Source: Chthonomonas sp. UBA2387 (lineage in GTDB: Bacteria; Armatimonadota; Fimbriimonadia; Fimbriimonadales; Fimbriimonadaceae). From it: a stretch of 44,592 nucleotides of DNA. The DNA is taken from NCBI GenBank assembly GCA_002343445.1, contig DDSP01000024.1, positions 1-44,592 of the forward strand, given 5' to 3'. A program made the translations under genes and the position numbers. The notes beneath the pieces were generated by a model. That model did no database searches, was not told the DNA's origin, and was given only the letters and a program-made list of their open reading frames with translations. This document shows positions 15,603 to 23,952 of the stretch, piece by piece (positions within the stretch are counted from its first letter, which is position 1; every line of letters starts with the position of its first letter).

Positions 15603-15677
15603 GCCGGCGTAGCTCAGTGGTAGAGCAGCTGTTTCGTAAACAGCAGGTCACCGGTTCGAATCCGGTCGCCGGCTCCA
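15603..15677 (+). tRNA. tRNA-Thr (anticodon CGT)
   Basis: A complete cloverleaf: acceptor GCCGGCG/CGCCGGC, D arm GCTC...GAGC, anticodon stem GCTGT/ACAGC with loop TTCGTAA (anticodon CGT, reading ACG), and T arm ACCGG-TTCGAAT-CCGGT. Discriminator base T and an encoded CCA end follow. It is 48 bases downstream of gpmA and may be co-transcribed with it. Confidence 0.97.
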
Positions 15678-15690
15678 GACCCTTTGCGGA

Positions 15691-16209
15691 CTACTCCCGC
15701 GCTGTCGGGGCGTCGAGCCGATACAGCCCCAAGTTGATCTCGAGATCGACCACGCCGCCCAAGGCCGAGCGGCGGGTGCCAGACCCCGTCAGCGAGCCGC
15801 CCGCGTTCGAGAAGCGGCCCGTACCACCCGCCACCGAGCCAGAGAACTGAAAGGCGGTGTCGCCGCCAGACTCCAATCGTGCCGTGCCAGAAAGCCGCAG
15901 AACCAGGGTCGAGCCGTCGGCCCAAGTGAACTTCTGGAACCCGCTCCATGTCCCCGAGCCGTTCACATAGTCCACCGCGCCCAAGAACTCCCCGTCTACG
16001 GCTTCGCCTTCGATGGTCGTCGCGCCGGTGAAGCGGTTCCAACCGACCGTCATCCCGCCATCCGCCTGAATCAGGTTGCGTTCGACCGAAGTCCAGCGGG
16101 TCGCCCATCGCAGAGGATCGCCGACAAGGTCGCCGTCGGAGCCGGAGCCGCCGCAGCCAAGAGCCAGGAGCAGGACGACGAGAGGAAACAGAGAGTGCAG
16201 CAGCTTCAT
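15691..16209 (-). CDS. Small lipoprotein, unknown function
   Basis: The 172-residue product begins MKLLHSLFPLVVLLLALGC, a lipoprotein signal with lipobox LALGC (Cys19). A Gly/Ser linker follows and then a beta-rich domain with repeated G-x-G turns (SGTWSGFQKF, SVAGGTGRFSNAGGSLTGSG). The segment GSVAGGTGRFSNAGGSLTGS resembles allene-oxide-cyclase-like or other small beta-barrel patterns, but I do not assign a family. The gene ends 13 bases from the tRNA-Thr gene on the opposite strand. It is divergent from the acylase gene with 33 bases between start codons. Confidence 0.8.
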   Translation of the reverse strand: MKLLHSLFPLVVLLLALGCGGSGSDGDLVGDPLRWATRWTSVERNLIQADGGMTVGWNRFTGATTIEGEAVDGEFLGAVDYVNGSGTWSGFQKFTWADGSTLVLRLSGTARLESGGDTAFQFSGSVAGGTGRFSNAGGSLTGSGTRRSALGGVVDLEINLGLYRLDAPTARE

Positions 16210-16218
16210 TGGCCCTAG

Positions 16219-16233
16219 ATTGTGCGCTAAGCT
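16219..16233. promoter_or_regulatory. Overlapping divergent promoters: lipoprotein and acylase
   Basis: Minus strand CACAAT (complement of 16219-16224), nine bases before the lipoprotein ATG. Plus strand TAAGCT (16228-16233), nine bases before the acylase ATG. The two -10 boxes are three bases apart and lie back to back, so simultaneous occupancy by two polymerases looks impossible. Confidence 0.45.
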
Positions 16234-16242
16234 TGATCCCGC

Positions 16243-18426
16243 ATGTTGCCTGTCATTCTTGCCTGTGCGCTGGCCCAACAAGGTCCCATCGTCCGCGACG
16301 GATACGGCGTCCCCCACATTCAAGCCTCGACGCTGACCCAGGCCTTCGAACACGCCGGTTACGCTGTCGCCCAGGATCGCCTGTGGCAGATGGAGAACAG
16401 CCGGCGCCTGGCGAGGGGGCGCATGGCCGAGGTGTTCGGCCCCAACTTCTTCGCTTCGGACCGCGAAGTCGCGCTCACGGGCTACACCGACGAGGAACTG
16501 CGCGCCCAACTCGACCTGCTGAGGCCCGAACTGCGCGAGGTCTATGCGGCCTATGCAAAGGGTGTGAACGCGTGGATCGCAGAAGCCAATGGGGCAGGAA
16601 AGTTGCCGGCAGGATACGCTGCGAACGGTTTCGAGCCGGAGCCTTGGTCCGAGGTGGACTCGGTCGCCATCGCGGTGCGGATGGCGCAACTGTTCGGCAG
16701 CGGCGGAGGCGGCGAATTGCGGAACCTGGCTGCGTTGCAGTACTTCCGCACGCGCCAACCCATCCGGGGCCGCGAGCTGGACGCTCTGGACGACTTGCTC
16801 CCGAACAACGATCCGCGCGCGATCACCACGGTCTCGCCCGAGGACGACCCCCTTGCTTCCAACCCTCCCAAGATGCCTTCCTGGTCCCGAGCGGACACCG
16901 AGAAGCAACTGGCCGCCATGCCCATGCCGTCGCTGCTGGAGTTGGTGCCAGCAGTGCGCTTACAGGCCTTCGAAGAAACGCAGTGGGCTGCACAAGAAAC
17001 GGCCACACCCTACAAGTGGGGCAGCTACGCCATCGTGGTCGGCAAAGAGCGTAGCGCGACCGGCCGACCATGGCTCTTGTCGGGCCCTCAAATGGGGCAC
17101 GCAGTGCCGTCCATCGTCCACGAGCTGTCCATTTCCACTCCCGATGTGAAGCTTGCCGGTATGGACGTGCCGGGCGTTCCGGCCGTGATCATCGGCCACA
17201 CCGACAAACTCGCATGGGGTCTCACTACGGGTGTTGCCGACCTGCAAGATGTCTACTATTTCCAGGATTTGGGCTCGGACCGCTACCGCCTAGGCGATGC
17301 CGAACGCGAGGTAACCAAAGTAGAACGCAAAGTGCTGGTCAAGGGCGAGGAGCCCAGAACCGTGGTTCAACAACGGACCGATTGGGGACCCGTGCTGCTG
17401 CATAGCCGAGGCGCGAAAGTGTACTTTGCCCGTCGCACCAGCTACTGGAAGCGGGAGATGGAGAGTTGGGACGCCCACTTCGATCTTTACAAATCGGCGA
17501 CTTCGCAGGATGTCGATCGCTTTGGTCGGCGGGTATCCGTGGCGTTCAACTTCTTCTATGCGACGACCCATGGCGAGATCGGCTGGCGGTATCTCGGCAG
17601 GTTCCCTCAGCGTAAGGATGGTTACGATGCGCGGCTTCCTCTCCCTGCGGAAGCTGCTTGGCAGGGCGACCTACCCTTCGAGCAGATGCCGCATGCGAGG
17701 AACCCCAAGTCCGGCCTGATCGCCAACTGGAACAACAAACCCGTAGCGTGGTGGCCCAACATGGACACCCCGGCATGGGGCAGGTTGTTCCGCAACGGGA
17801 TCTTGGTGCGCGAGCTGACCGGTGACAAGCTCGGTCCCGCCGATCTTGAGCGAGCCGTGTGGACCGTCGCGCGCCGCAGTCAGGAGTGGGACGCGTTTGC
17901 ACCGATCGTCCGCGAGGCCTTGGCCGGGCATCCGGGAACGCAGGTGTTGCTGGGCTACGATGGCTGGCGCCTCGATGGCTTGGTCGCGCCTCGGCTCTTC
18001 GAGTTGATGGTGGTCGAACTCCGCAAGCAACTCTTCGAGTCCAGCCTCGGCAACTTCTTGAACCCCGAGTTCTTCAATCAGGCCCTGCAACCCGGCCTGA
18101 TGCTGGATGCACTGGAGGGGCGCGCGAAAGTGGACTACTTGAACGGCCGGTCGGCTTCGCAGGTGGTTCGGACGGCATTTGACGCGGCACTCGCGCGATG
18201 GACATCCGACGGGTCGGGCGTGTACGTTGGGCCGAGCTTCCGGGCGCCCACAGGGTCGGTGCCGTACCCCGAGCGGGGCACCTACATCCAGATCATCGAA
18301 GTGCGAGATCGACCGATGGGCAGGAACGTCCTGCCGCCCGGCGTCGCCGAATCGGGCCCGCACTCCGACGATCAGAGCGACTTGGCCCGCGCGTGGCTGT
18401 ACAAGGCGATGGGTTATCGTGGCTGA
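16243..18426 (+). CDS. Penicillin acylase family (Ntn-hydrolase) protein
   Basis: Members are made as precursors that self-cleave to expose an N-terminal Ser on the beta chain, then hydrolyse amides such as beta-lactam side chains or acyl-homoserine lactones. In this 727-residue protein residues 15-50 hold IVRDGYGVPHIQA and YAVAQDRLWQMENSRR. The cleavage site is WGSYAIVVG (nucleophile Ser261). Later landmarks are GPQMGHAVPSIVHELSI, DVPGVPAVIIGHTDKLAWGLT and NWNNKPVAWW. The N-terminus is short and hydrophobic (MLPVILACALAQQ) and may be a signal peptide. The substrate is not predictable from sequence. Other members of the family degrade quorum signals. Confidence 0.92.
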   Translation: MLPVILACALAQQGPIVRDGYGVPHIQASTLTQAFEHAGYAVAQDRLWQMENSRRLARGRMAEVFGPNFFASDREVALTGYTDEELRAQLDLLRPELREVYAAYAKGVNAWIAEANGAGKLPAGYAANGFEPEPWSEVDSVAIAVRMAQLFGSGGGGELRNLAALQYFRTRQPIRGRELDALDDLLPNNDPRAITTVSPEDDPLASNPPKMPSWSRADTEKQLAAMPMPSLLELVPAVRLQAFEETQWAAQETATPYKWGSYAIVVGKERSATGRPWLLSGPQMGHAVPSIVHELSISTPDVKLAGMDVPGVPAVIIGHTDKLAWGLTTGVADLQDVYYFQDLGSDRYRLGDAEREVTKVERKVLVKGEEPRTVVQQRTDWGPVLLHSRGAKVYFARRTSYWKREMESWDAHFDLYKSATSQDVDRFGRRVSVAFNFFYATTHGEIGWRYLGRFPQRKDGYDARLPLPAEAAWQGDLPFEQMPHARNPKSGLIANWNNKPVAWWPNMDTPAWGRLFRNGILVRELTGDKLGPADLERAVWTVARRSQEWDAFAPIVREALAGHPGTQVLLGYDGWRLDGLVAPRLFELMVVELRKQLFESSLGNFLNPEFFNQALQPGLMLDALEGRAKVDYLNGRSASQVVRTAFDAALARWTSDGSGVYVGPSFRAPTGSVPYPERGTYIQIIEVRDRPMGRNVLPPGVAESGPHSDDQSDLARAWLYKAMGYRG

Positions 18427-18437
18427 GACAGAGAAGA

Positions 18438-18463
18438 GCCCGCCCCGGTGAACCGGGGCGGGC
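18438..18463. terminator. GC-rich hairpin between convergent genes
   Basis: Perfect 11-bp stem GCCCGCCCCGG (18438-18448) / CCGGGGCGGGC (18453-18463) with TGAA loop, 12 bases after the acylase stop codon and 29 bases from the stop of the DUF2334 gene. No T tract follows on either strand. Confidence 0.65.
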
Positions 18464-18491
18464 CGAGAGGAGCCGAATGGATGTTCTGCGC

Positions 18492-20354
18492 TTAGCTGGT
18501 TGCGGCGCGGTGGTCGATGGTGGCCGAAGGCATCACGAACTTGAAGCCATGACCCTTGACTCCCCGGAGCAGGTCTCGGAGACGAGCCGGCTCGCGGAAC
18601 CAGTGGAAGTACATTCCAGCCCATCCGTCGCGGACCACCTTGTGGGCGCCGGCTCGGAGCACGAGGTCGGCGACATCCGACGGCGGCTGCTGGGCGAACC
18701 CGGTGATGTCCACGTAGCCGATGGTCTCAGGCAGGCGCTTCATGCCGAACACGTCGATCACAGGATACGGGATCTTCTGCTGCAGGTAGCGCAGGCTGCC
18801 ATTCTGGTCGGTCGAGAAGTACAGGCCCCGACACAGGCTGTAGCCGAACTGGGATGAGAACGCCTGGAAGTTCACAGGCGAGGCCAGGTAGTGGGGCGTG
18901 ACCCATCCGGTCGGCTGCCAGCCGCCAGCGTCCTTCAGCAGTTTCTTGCCCGTATTGACGCGGCCATTGGCCCAAGCCAGCGAGTCCTCGGGGACCGGGC
19001 CGACGAGTTGCTGCTCGCCGCGCTCGTTCAGAACGACGCGGAAGAACTCGAAGTCGGGGCCGCTCGTGCCGTCGTAGGGGTTCAGGACGCTGCCGTATTG
19101 GTGCGTCCAACCGTGCTGGATGATCTGGCCACCCTTGCTCACCATGTACTTGAGCGCATTGACGAAGGCCGTGTTCTTCTTGATCGGCGTCGCGACTGGC
19201 TGACCATTGTTGTAGGTGCCCAGGGGATCGCGGTACTCGGGGATCACGCAGACCACGAACGGGACGTTCTCGGCCTTGAACACGTCGGCCAAGGCGCGAA
19301 GGTTCGCCGGCGGCACGTTCGGGTGGACGTCCTCGACGCGGATGAACGCCTGGTACTTGGTCACGGCTCCCGAGTTCATCACGTCGTGGAACATGTCGTA
19401 CACGGCCAGCGAGCGGTCCATGTTCGTGATCCACGAGACGTAGGTGAAGGGGTTGTCGGCGACGTACCACAGGTTCGCGCCCTTGGTGACGTAAGGGGCC
19501 GTTTGGCCGAGCTGATGCTTCAGGGTCGCCTTGACCGAAGCGAGCACCGGGTTCTGGATCTGCGTGACGCCGACCACGGGGTCGTAGGTCTCCTTTGCCA
19601 GGTTGACGCCCTTGTACTCGACCATCGTGTGGGCGACCGAGCCGTCCAGATTGAGGAATCGGAACCCGAACTTGTTCTCGAAGTCCGTGTTGTAGGCCGT
19701 CATGTCGGGCACCCAGGCGATCTGCCACAGGTTGTAGCCGAACCACATCATGGGCTTCTCGGTCTCCATGACGTCCGTCTTGAACGATTGGGGCAGCGGG
19801 TTGTTGTAGTAGATGCCGAAGTAATAGACTGCGTCGTAGGACTCCATCTCGTTCTCGACGTACTGCTCGACCGGCTTCAGCAGGCTGGTGCTGTTGAAGT
19901 GGGTCATCAGGTTGGTCAGGTGCTGACCGTACAGGCTGCCCATCCACCCGGCTTGGCCGGCGGAATCGTACAGGATCAGGGCCTTCTTGGCTTCTCCGGC
20001 AAGGGCGAACGGGTGGCTCATCTTCGGGCGATGCGCCTTGGCCTCGATGGCGCCGACCACATCGCGGTTCTCTTTGCTCACATCATGGGACTCGATGATG
20101 CCGGTGTCGCCGCCGCCCGCGTAGTACGGAACGGTCCGGGTCCAGGGCGTGACGATGGACATGCGGGGCTTGCCGTCTTGCGTCCGCTCGCCGACCGTTT
20201 GCTTCTTGCCGACCTGGAACTGCGCGACCTGGTCGGGGCAGAAGCGGCCGACGTCGTTCGGGCACGCCGAGACCGCTGCGGCGAGCGCGAGAACGAGAAC
20301 GCTCGTCGCACCAGCCTTGACGGACCGAGTTTGGTTTTTGGGGTAGTTAGACAT
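18492..20354 (-). CDS. DUF2334 (polysaccharide-deacetylase-like) lipoprotein
   Basis: The 620-residue protein has an N-terminal signal ending LAAAVSAC (Cys31), a plausible lipobox. The N-terminal half (about 60-300) has a glutamine-amidotransferase-like pattern (ALILYDSAGQAG, YDAVYYFGIYY). The second half (about 320-500) matches DUF2334, a carbohydrate-esterase-4-like fold: YQAFIRVEDVHP, VPFVVCVIPEYRDP and IIQHGWTHQYG, where Asp and His would bind a metal. It probably acts on an extracellular or cell-surface polysaccharide, but the substrate is unknown. ATG 20354 has AGGAG seven bases upstream; an earlier start at 20387 would precede that site. It lies downstream of gyrA on the same strand. 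Confidence 0.8.
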   Translation of the reverse strand: MSNYPKNQTRSVKAGATSVLVLALAAAVSACPNDVGRFCPDQVAQFQVGKKQTVGERTQDGKPRMSIVTPWTRTVPYYAGGGDTGIIESHDVSKENRDVVGAIEAKAHRPKMSHPFALAGEAKKALILYDSAGQAGWMGSLYGQHLTNLMTHFNSTSLLKPVEQYVENEMESYDAVYYFGIYYNNPLPQSFKTDVMETEKPMMWFGYNLWQIAWVPDMTAYNTDFENKFGFRFLNLDGSVAHTMVEYKGVNLAKETYDPVVGVTQIQNPVLASVKATLKHQLGQTAPYVTKGANLWYVADNPFTYVSWITNMDRSLAVYDMFHDVMNSGAVTKYQAFIRVEDVHPNVPPANLRALADVFKAENVPFVVCVIPEYRDPLGTYNNGQPVATPIKKNTAFVNALKYMVSKGGQIIQHGWTHQYGSVLNPYDGTSGPDFEFFRVVLNERGEQQLVGPVPEDSLAWANGRVNTGKKLLKDAGGWQPTGWVTPHYLASPVNFQAFSSQFGYSLCRGLYFSTDQNGSLRYLQQKIPYPVIDVFGMKRLPETIGYVDITGFAQQPPSDVADLVLRAGAHKVVRDGWAGMYFHWFREPARLRDLLRGVKGHGFKFVMPSATIDHRAATS

Positions 20355-20504
20355 CCGTAGACTCCTTTCGATTTGCCCACCGGACAATGCCGGCGGGTTA
20401 ATGAAAGGATGGCTGTCTGACCCCCCCAGGGGGAGTCCTCGTTTCTATGCCCGCCAGATCGCGAGCCTAGTCTGGGGGACGTCCGTCGGACGGACCTTGC
20501 AGTC
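20355..20504 (-). other. Intergenic hairpins between gyrA and the DUF2334 gene
   Basis: Two structures are visible: GTCCGT (20481-20486) / ACGGAC (20490-20495), and a GAC(C)n/(G)nGTC-type stem around 20419-20437. Neither is followed by a T tract on the minus strand. They may end gyrA transcripts inefficiently or mark the DUF2334 leader. No ORF is present. Confidence 0.4.
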
Positions 20505-22982
20505 CTATTCCTCCGATTCCGACTCGTCGTCGACGTCGGGATTCTCGCCGTCGTCCGCGTCGCGGATCAGCCGCGCGATCGAGGCCACCTTGTCGCCATC
20601 GGCCAGTTGGATCAGCTTGACCCCCTGCGCGATGCGGCCGACTTGGCGGATGTCCTTGACCTTCATGCGGATGCCCTTGCCCAGCGTGGTCATGACCAAC
20701 AGGCGATCGTCGTCCGAGACCACCTCGGCGCCCACGATGGGGCCAGTCTTCTCAGTGACGTTCATGGTCAGGATGCCAGACCCGCCGCGTCCCTGCGGGC
20801 GGTACTCGCTCACAGCGGTGCGTTTGCCATAGCCGTGCTCGCCCACGACGAGAAGCTCTTCGTCGCCCGTCAGAGGCACTGCCGAAACGATATGGTCGCC
20901 CTCGTGCTTGAACGTGATGGCCTTCATGCCTCCAGCGGCACGCGACCTACCCCGGACCTGCTTCTCGGCGAAGCGGATCGAGAGTCCTTGGCGCGTCACG
21001 ATCAGCACGTCGTCCTTGCCCGACGTGAGCAACACCCAGCCGAGTTCGTCGCCCTCTTCGATGTCGAACGCGATGAGGCCGTTGGCGCGCAGGTTGGCAA
21101 AGGCCGAAAGCTCGGTGCGCTTGATCTCGCCGTACTTCGTGATCATGCACAGGTAGCCATCGCCCGTGATGTTCTTCACGCTCAGAGTCGCCGTCACCCG
21201 CTCGCCCCCCTCGATGGCGATGTAGTTGATGACGGGCATACCCTTGGCGTACCGGCCGGATTCGGGGATATCGTAAGCCCGCAGGCGGTAAACGCGGCCG
21301 CGGTCGGTGAAGAAGAGGATGTAATGGTGCGTGTTGACCTGGAACAGGTGCGCAGGCTCGTCGTCCACCTTCATCACGCTCTTGACGCCCTTGCCGCCAC
21401 GCTTCTGCTGGCGGTAGGCGTCAATGCTGACCCGCTTGATGTAGCCGTCTCGGCTGATCGAGATGATGGCATCCTCTTCGGGGATGAGGTCTTCGTCGGT
21501 GAACTCGCCGGCTTCGCGCGCGATGATCTTGGTCCGCCGCTCGTCGCCGTGCTTGTCGCGCATGGCGACGATCTCTTCGCGGAGCACTTTGTTCAAGCGC
21601 ACCGTGCTCGTCAGGATGTCGGTCAAGTCGAGCGATCGGCGCAACGCTTCCATGTAGGCGCGTTGCAGTTCGCTCTGGTCCAAGATGGTCAGGCGCCGCA
21701 GCGGCATGTTGAGGATGGCGTTTGCCTGCAAGGGCGACATTCCGAACTCGCGAACCAGCCGAACGCGGGCGACGCCCGTGTCTTGGCTCGAGCGGATGAG
21801 CGCGATGATCTCGTCGAGGAAACGGCGGGCGATCTGGTAGCCCTCGTTGATGTGGACTTCCTCGATCGTCCTGTACAGCTCGTACTTGGTGCGCCGGATG
21901 ATGACGTCTCGGCGATGCGCGATGTAGTGGTCCAGCAGCGGGAGCAACGCCGTCACGCGAGGCGCACCCTCGGCCAGCGACAGCATGATCACGCCGAACG
22001 TCTGGCGCAGGGCCGTGTGCTTGAGCAGGTAGTTGAGCGCCTTGTTGGGCTGGATGTCGCGGCGAACGTAGATCTCGACGCGCATGCCGCGCTTGTCCGA
22101 ATAGTCTTCGACGCCCGTGATCCCGTCGAACTTCTTGTTGCGGGCGATGTCGGCAATGGCCTTCACCAGGTTGGTCTTGTTGACCTGATACGGCAACTCG
22201 GTGACGACGATGATGCTTCGGCCCCCGTCGCCGACCTCGATCATCGTCTTGGCCTGCATCACGATCGAGCCACGACCCGTGGTGTAGGCGTCCTTGATGC
22301 CCTTGACGCCCATGATCGTCCCGTAAGTGGGGAAGTCGGGCCCGGGGAGGTGCTCCATCGCGTCCTCCAACGTGCAGTCGGGGTTCTCCAAGCGGTGGAG
22401 GATCGCGTTGCACACCTCGGTGAGGTTGTGGGGCGGCATGTTGGTGGCCATGCCGACCGCGATGCCTTGCGAGCCGTTGCAGAGGAGGTTGGGAAACTTG
22501 GCCGGGAGGCAGACGGGCTCGAGCTGGGTCTGCAGGTAGTTGTCCACCCAGTCCACCGTCTCGCGGTCCAGGTCTTCCAGCATCTCCATGGCCAGGTGCG
22601 TCAGGCGGACTTCGGTGTATCGTTCGGCTGCGGGCGAGTCGCCGTCGATCGAGCCGAAGTTCCCCTGACCCTGGATCAGCGGATAGCGCATGCTGAACGG
22701 CTGAGCCATGCGGACCAAGGTCGGATAGATGACCTGGTTGCCGTGCGGGTGGAAGTTGCCACTGGTGTCGCCCGTGACCTTTGCCGACTTGGTGTAGGCG
22801 CTGTCGGGCGAGAGATTCAGGAGCCGCATCGCGTAAAGGATGCGCCGTTGAACGGGCTTGAGTCCGTCGCGCACGTCCGGCAGGGCGCGCGCGATGATGA
22901 CGGACATCGCATAGTTGACATACGAACGCCCAAGTTCCTCTTCGACGTTGACAACAGAAATCGTGGGATCGAGTTCAGCCAA
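20505..22982 (-). CDS. gyrA: DNA gyrase subunit A
   Basis: Breakage-reunion subunit of gyrase, which introduces negative supercoils with GyrB. The 825-residue protein has the N-terminal VNVEEELGRSYVNYAMSVI, catalytic Tyr122 in AAERYTEVRLT, and GNFGSIDGDSPAAERY. The six-bladed C-terminal domain includes the GyrA box RQQKRGGKGVK, which distinguishes gyrase from topoisomerase IV, and an acidic tail (DDESESEE). The start is TTG 22982; no upstream ATG or GTG fits the family N-terminus. In the quinolone pocket the sequence HPHG-N82-Q83-V-I-Y-P87 replaces the usual Asp-Ser...Asp, so both residues that anchor the drug are different. gyrB is not in the window. Confidence 0.96.
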   Translation of the reverse strand: MAELDPTISVVNVEEELGRSYVNYAMSVIIARALPDVRDGLKPVQRRILYAMRLLNLSPDSAYTKSAKVTGDTSGNFHPHGNQVIYPTLVRMAQPFSMRYPLIQGQGNFGSIDGDSPAAERYTEVRLTHLAMEMLEDLDRETVDWVDNYLQTQLEPVCLPAKFPNLLCNGSQGIAVGMATNMPPHNLTEVCNAILHRLENPDCTLEDAMEHLPGPDFPTYGTIMGVKGIKDAYTTGRGSIVMQAKTMIEVGDGGRSIIVVTELPYQVNKTNLVKAIADIARNKKFDGITGVEDYSDKRGMRVEIYVRRDIQPNKALNYLLKHTALRQTFGVIMLSLAEGAPRVTALLPLLDHYIAHRRDVIIRRTKYELYRTIEEVHINEGYQIARRFLDEIIALIRSSQDTGVARVRLVREFGMSPLQANAILNMPLRRLTILDQSELQRAYMEALRRSLDLTDILTSTVRLNKVLREEIVAMRDKHGDERRTKIIAREAGEFTDEDLIPEEDAIISISRDGYIKRVSIDAYRQQKRGGKGVKSVMKVDDEPAHLFQVNTHHYILFFTDRGRVYRLRAYDIPESGRYAKGMPVINYIAIEGGERVTATLSVKNITGDGYLCMITKYGEIKRTELSAFANLRANGLIAFDIEEGDELGWVLLTSGKDDVLIVTRQGLSIRFAEKQVRGRSRAAGGMKAITFKHEGDHIVSAVPLTGDEELLVVGEHGYGKRTAVSEYRPQGRGGSGILTMNVTEKTGPIVGAEVVSDDDRLLVMTTLGKGIRMKVKDIRQVGRIAQGVKLIQLADGDKVASIARLIRDADDGENPDVDDESESEE

Positions 22983-23042
22983 AGCTTTTACCTGGGGGCC
23001 ACGCGCAGCGCGCCGTCTCTAATGGACGAATGGGCTGAACGA

Positions 23043-23048
23043 ATTGTA
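23043..23048 (-). promoter_or_regulatory. -10 element of gyrA
   Basis: TACAAT on the minus strand (complement of 23043-23048), about 60 bases upstream of the gyrA TTG, predicting a leader of about 50 bases. It sits in the 89-base gap between vapC and gyrA. No clear -35 was found. Confidence 0.5.
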
Positions 23049-23071
23049 CCCGCTCGGGGGTCCAGCCGGGC

Positions 23072-23461
23072 TCAGGACCAAGCCGTTCGGACGGGATAAC
23101 GGGCGATTTCAGCGTCGTTGGTGACCATGACGGCGCCCAGCGACAGGGCCTGGGCGACGAGCATTCGGTCGAAGGGGTCGCGATGGAGGAGTGGAAGCGT
23201 CTCGGATCGAGCGGCCGCCCGGAGGTCCAAGTCCAGCGCCCGGAGTTCCATCTCCTTGACGCAGGTGACAAAGAAACGCTCGGCGTTCGTGGGCAGATCC
23301 AGTTTGCCGAGCGACGCCTTCAAGCCGATTTCCCACAACGAGACGACCGACGCATAGACGTCGCCCGGATAAGTGCGGACGGTCTCGCGAGCCCGCAGAG
23401 GCACCCGTGGATCGTTGCACGCGAGCATGAGCAGCGCGGAGGTGTCAAGCAGCAGACTCAT
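23072..23461 (-). CDS. vapC: PIN-domain ribonuclease toxin (VapC type)
   Basis: Likely the toxin of a type II toxin-antitoxin pair: a metal-dependent RNase that cuts RNA when freed from its antitoxin. The 129-residue protein has a PIN fold with the acidic active-site set Asp6 (LLLDTSAL), Glu44 (SLWEIGLK), Asp95/Asp98 in HRDPFDRMLVAQA and Asp116 (TNDAEI). ATG 23461 overlaps the end of the antitoxin ORF by 17 bases, so translation is probably coupled. A longer frame to 23548 would add non-conserved residues inside the antitoxin. The RNA target cannot be predicted. Confidence 0.92.
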   Translation of the reverse strand: MSLLLDTSALLMLACNDPRVPLRARETVRTYPGDVYASVVSLWEIGLKASLGKLDLPTNAERFFVTCVKEMELRALDLDLRAAARSETLPLLHRDPFDRMLVAQALSLGAVMVTNDAEIARYPVRTAWS

Positions 23462-23939
23462 CGGGATCATCCTCCCAAACGGCTGCTTCTTCGGCGTGGA
23501 GAGGCTCGAAGAAGGCTTCCGACAGCTCGAAGGCGCCCGCAAACACACCCAGATTCCGCGGCGTTGACCGTGGAATCGGCCGCAACTCCGCCACCGGGAC
23601 GTTCCGATTGCAGATGACGACGACTTGGCCGCTCGCGGCGATCTTCACGAATTTCGAGAGATTCGCCTTGGCATCCGCGATGCTGATACTCGGCTCATAC
23701 ATGATCCTATTATGACCATAATATCCAATCTGGTCAAGTCCCTTCGACCCATTTTCACCATCGTTTCGGGCTCTTGGCTCCGCAACGAGACTGCCCGACG
23801 CTTCAAGACCACTGAGACGAGCCAGAGGAGTGCCGTGTTTGACCACGGTCACAGGCTCGCCACGGATAGCATCTCGCAGGGTCTGGGCGAAGTTTGCCTT
23901 TAGATCGGCCACCGCTATGGTGCGGTCTTTCATGACCAT
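23445..23939 (-). CDS. Phd/YefM-type antitoxin ORF with two tandem antitoxin domains
   Basis: This 164-residue frame contains two Phd-like DNA-binding units. Unit 1 (residues 1-47) reads KDRTIAVADLKANFAQTLRD...GTPLARL. Unit 2 (80-125) reads EPSISIADAKANLSKFVKIA...NRNVPVAELRPI and continues into an acidic C-terminal tail (about 126-164) that should wrap the VapC toxin. Unit 1 has no toxin-binding tail; residues 48-79 are a linker with no conserved look. Met80 (ATG 23702) has its own near-consensus promoter, so an 85-residue antitoxin from that start is at least as likely as the full-length product. Each unit is preceded by a similar palindrome. The arrangement suggests a duplication with loss of one toxin. 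Confidence 0.75.
   Translation of the reverse strand: MVMKDRTIAVADLKANFAQTLRDAIRGEPVTVVKHGTPLARLSGLEASGSLVAEPRARNDGENGSKGLDQIGYYGHNRIMYEPSISIADAKANLSKFVKIAASGQVVVICNRNVPVAELRPIPRSTPRNLGVFAGAFELSEAFFEPLHAEEAAVWEDDPDESAA
23709..23737 (-). promoter_or_regulatory. Promoter and palindromic operator of the antitoxin (internal start)
   Basis: On the minus strand: TTGACC (23732-23737), a 17-base spacer, CATAAT (23709-23714), then six bases to ATG 23702. The palindrome ATTATG-AC-CATAAT (23709-23722) covers the -10 box, the expected position for autorepression by a Phd-type antitoxin. It lies inside the longer antitoxin frame. Confidence 0.75.
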
Positions 23940-23952
23940 AACAGGGATTATA
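23930..23952 (-). promoter_or_regulatory. Promoter and operator at the first antitoxin start
   Basis: TATAAT on the minus strand (complement of 23947-23952), then seven bases to ATG 23939. The palindrome-like TCATGACCATAA (23930-23941, plus-strand reading) differs by one base from the core TTATGACCATAA of the downstream operator and contains the start codon itself. Confidence 0.65.

Noticed and set aside
18891..20360. 489-residue plus-strand frame opposite the DUF2334 gene
   Set aside because: Antisense shadow with no conserved motifs; the minus strand carries a ribosome binding site, a lipobox and DUF2334 motifs.
20607..23099. 830-residue plus-strand open frame opposite gyrA
   Set aside because: It is the complement of a conserved gene in GC-rich DNA. 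Its translation is low-complexity Arg/Ala/Val/His-rich with no family motifs.
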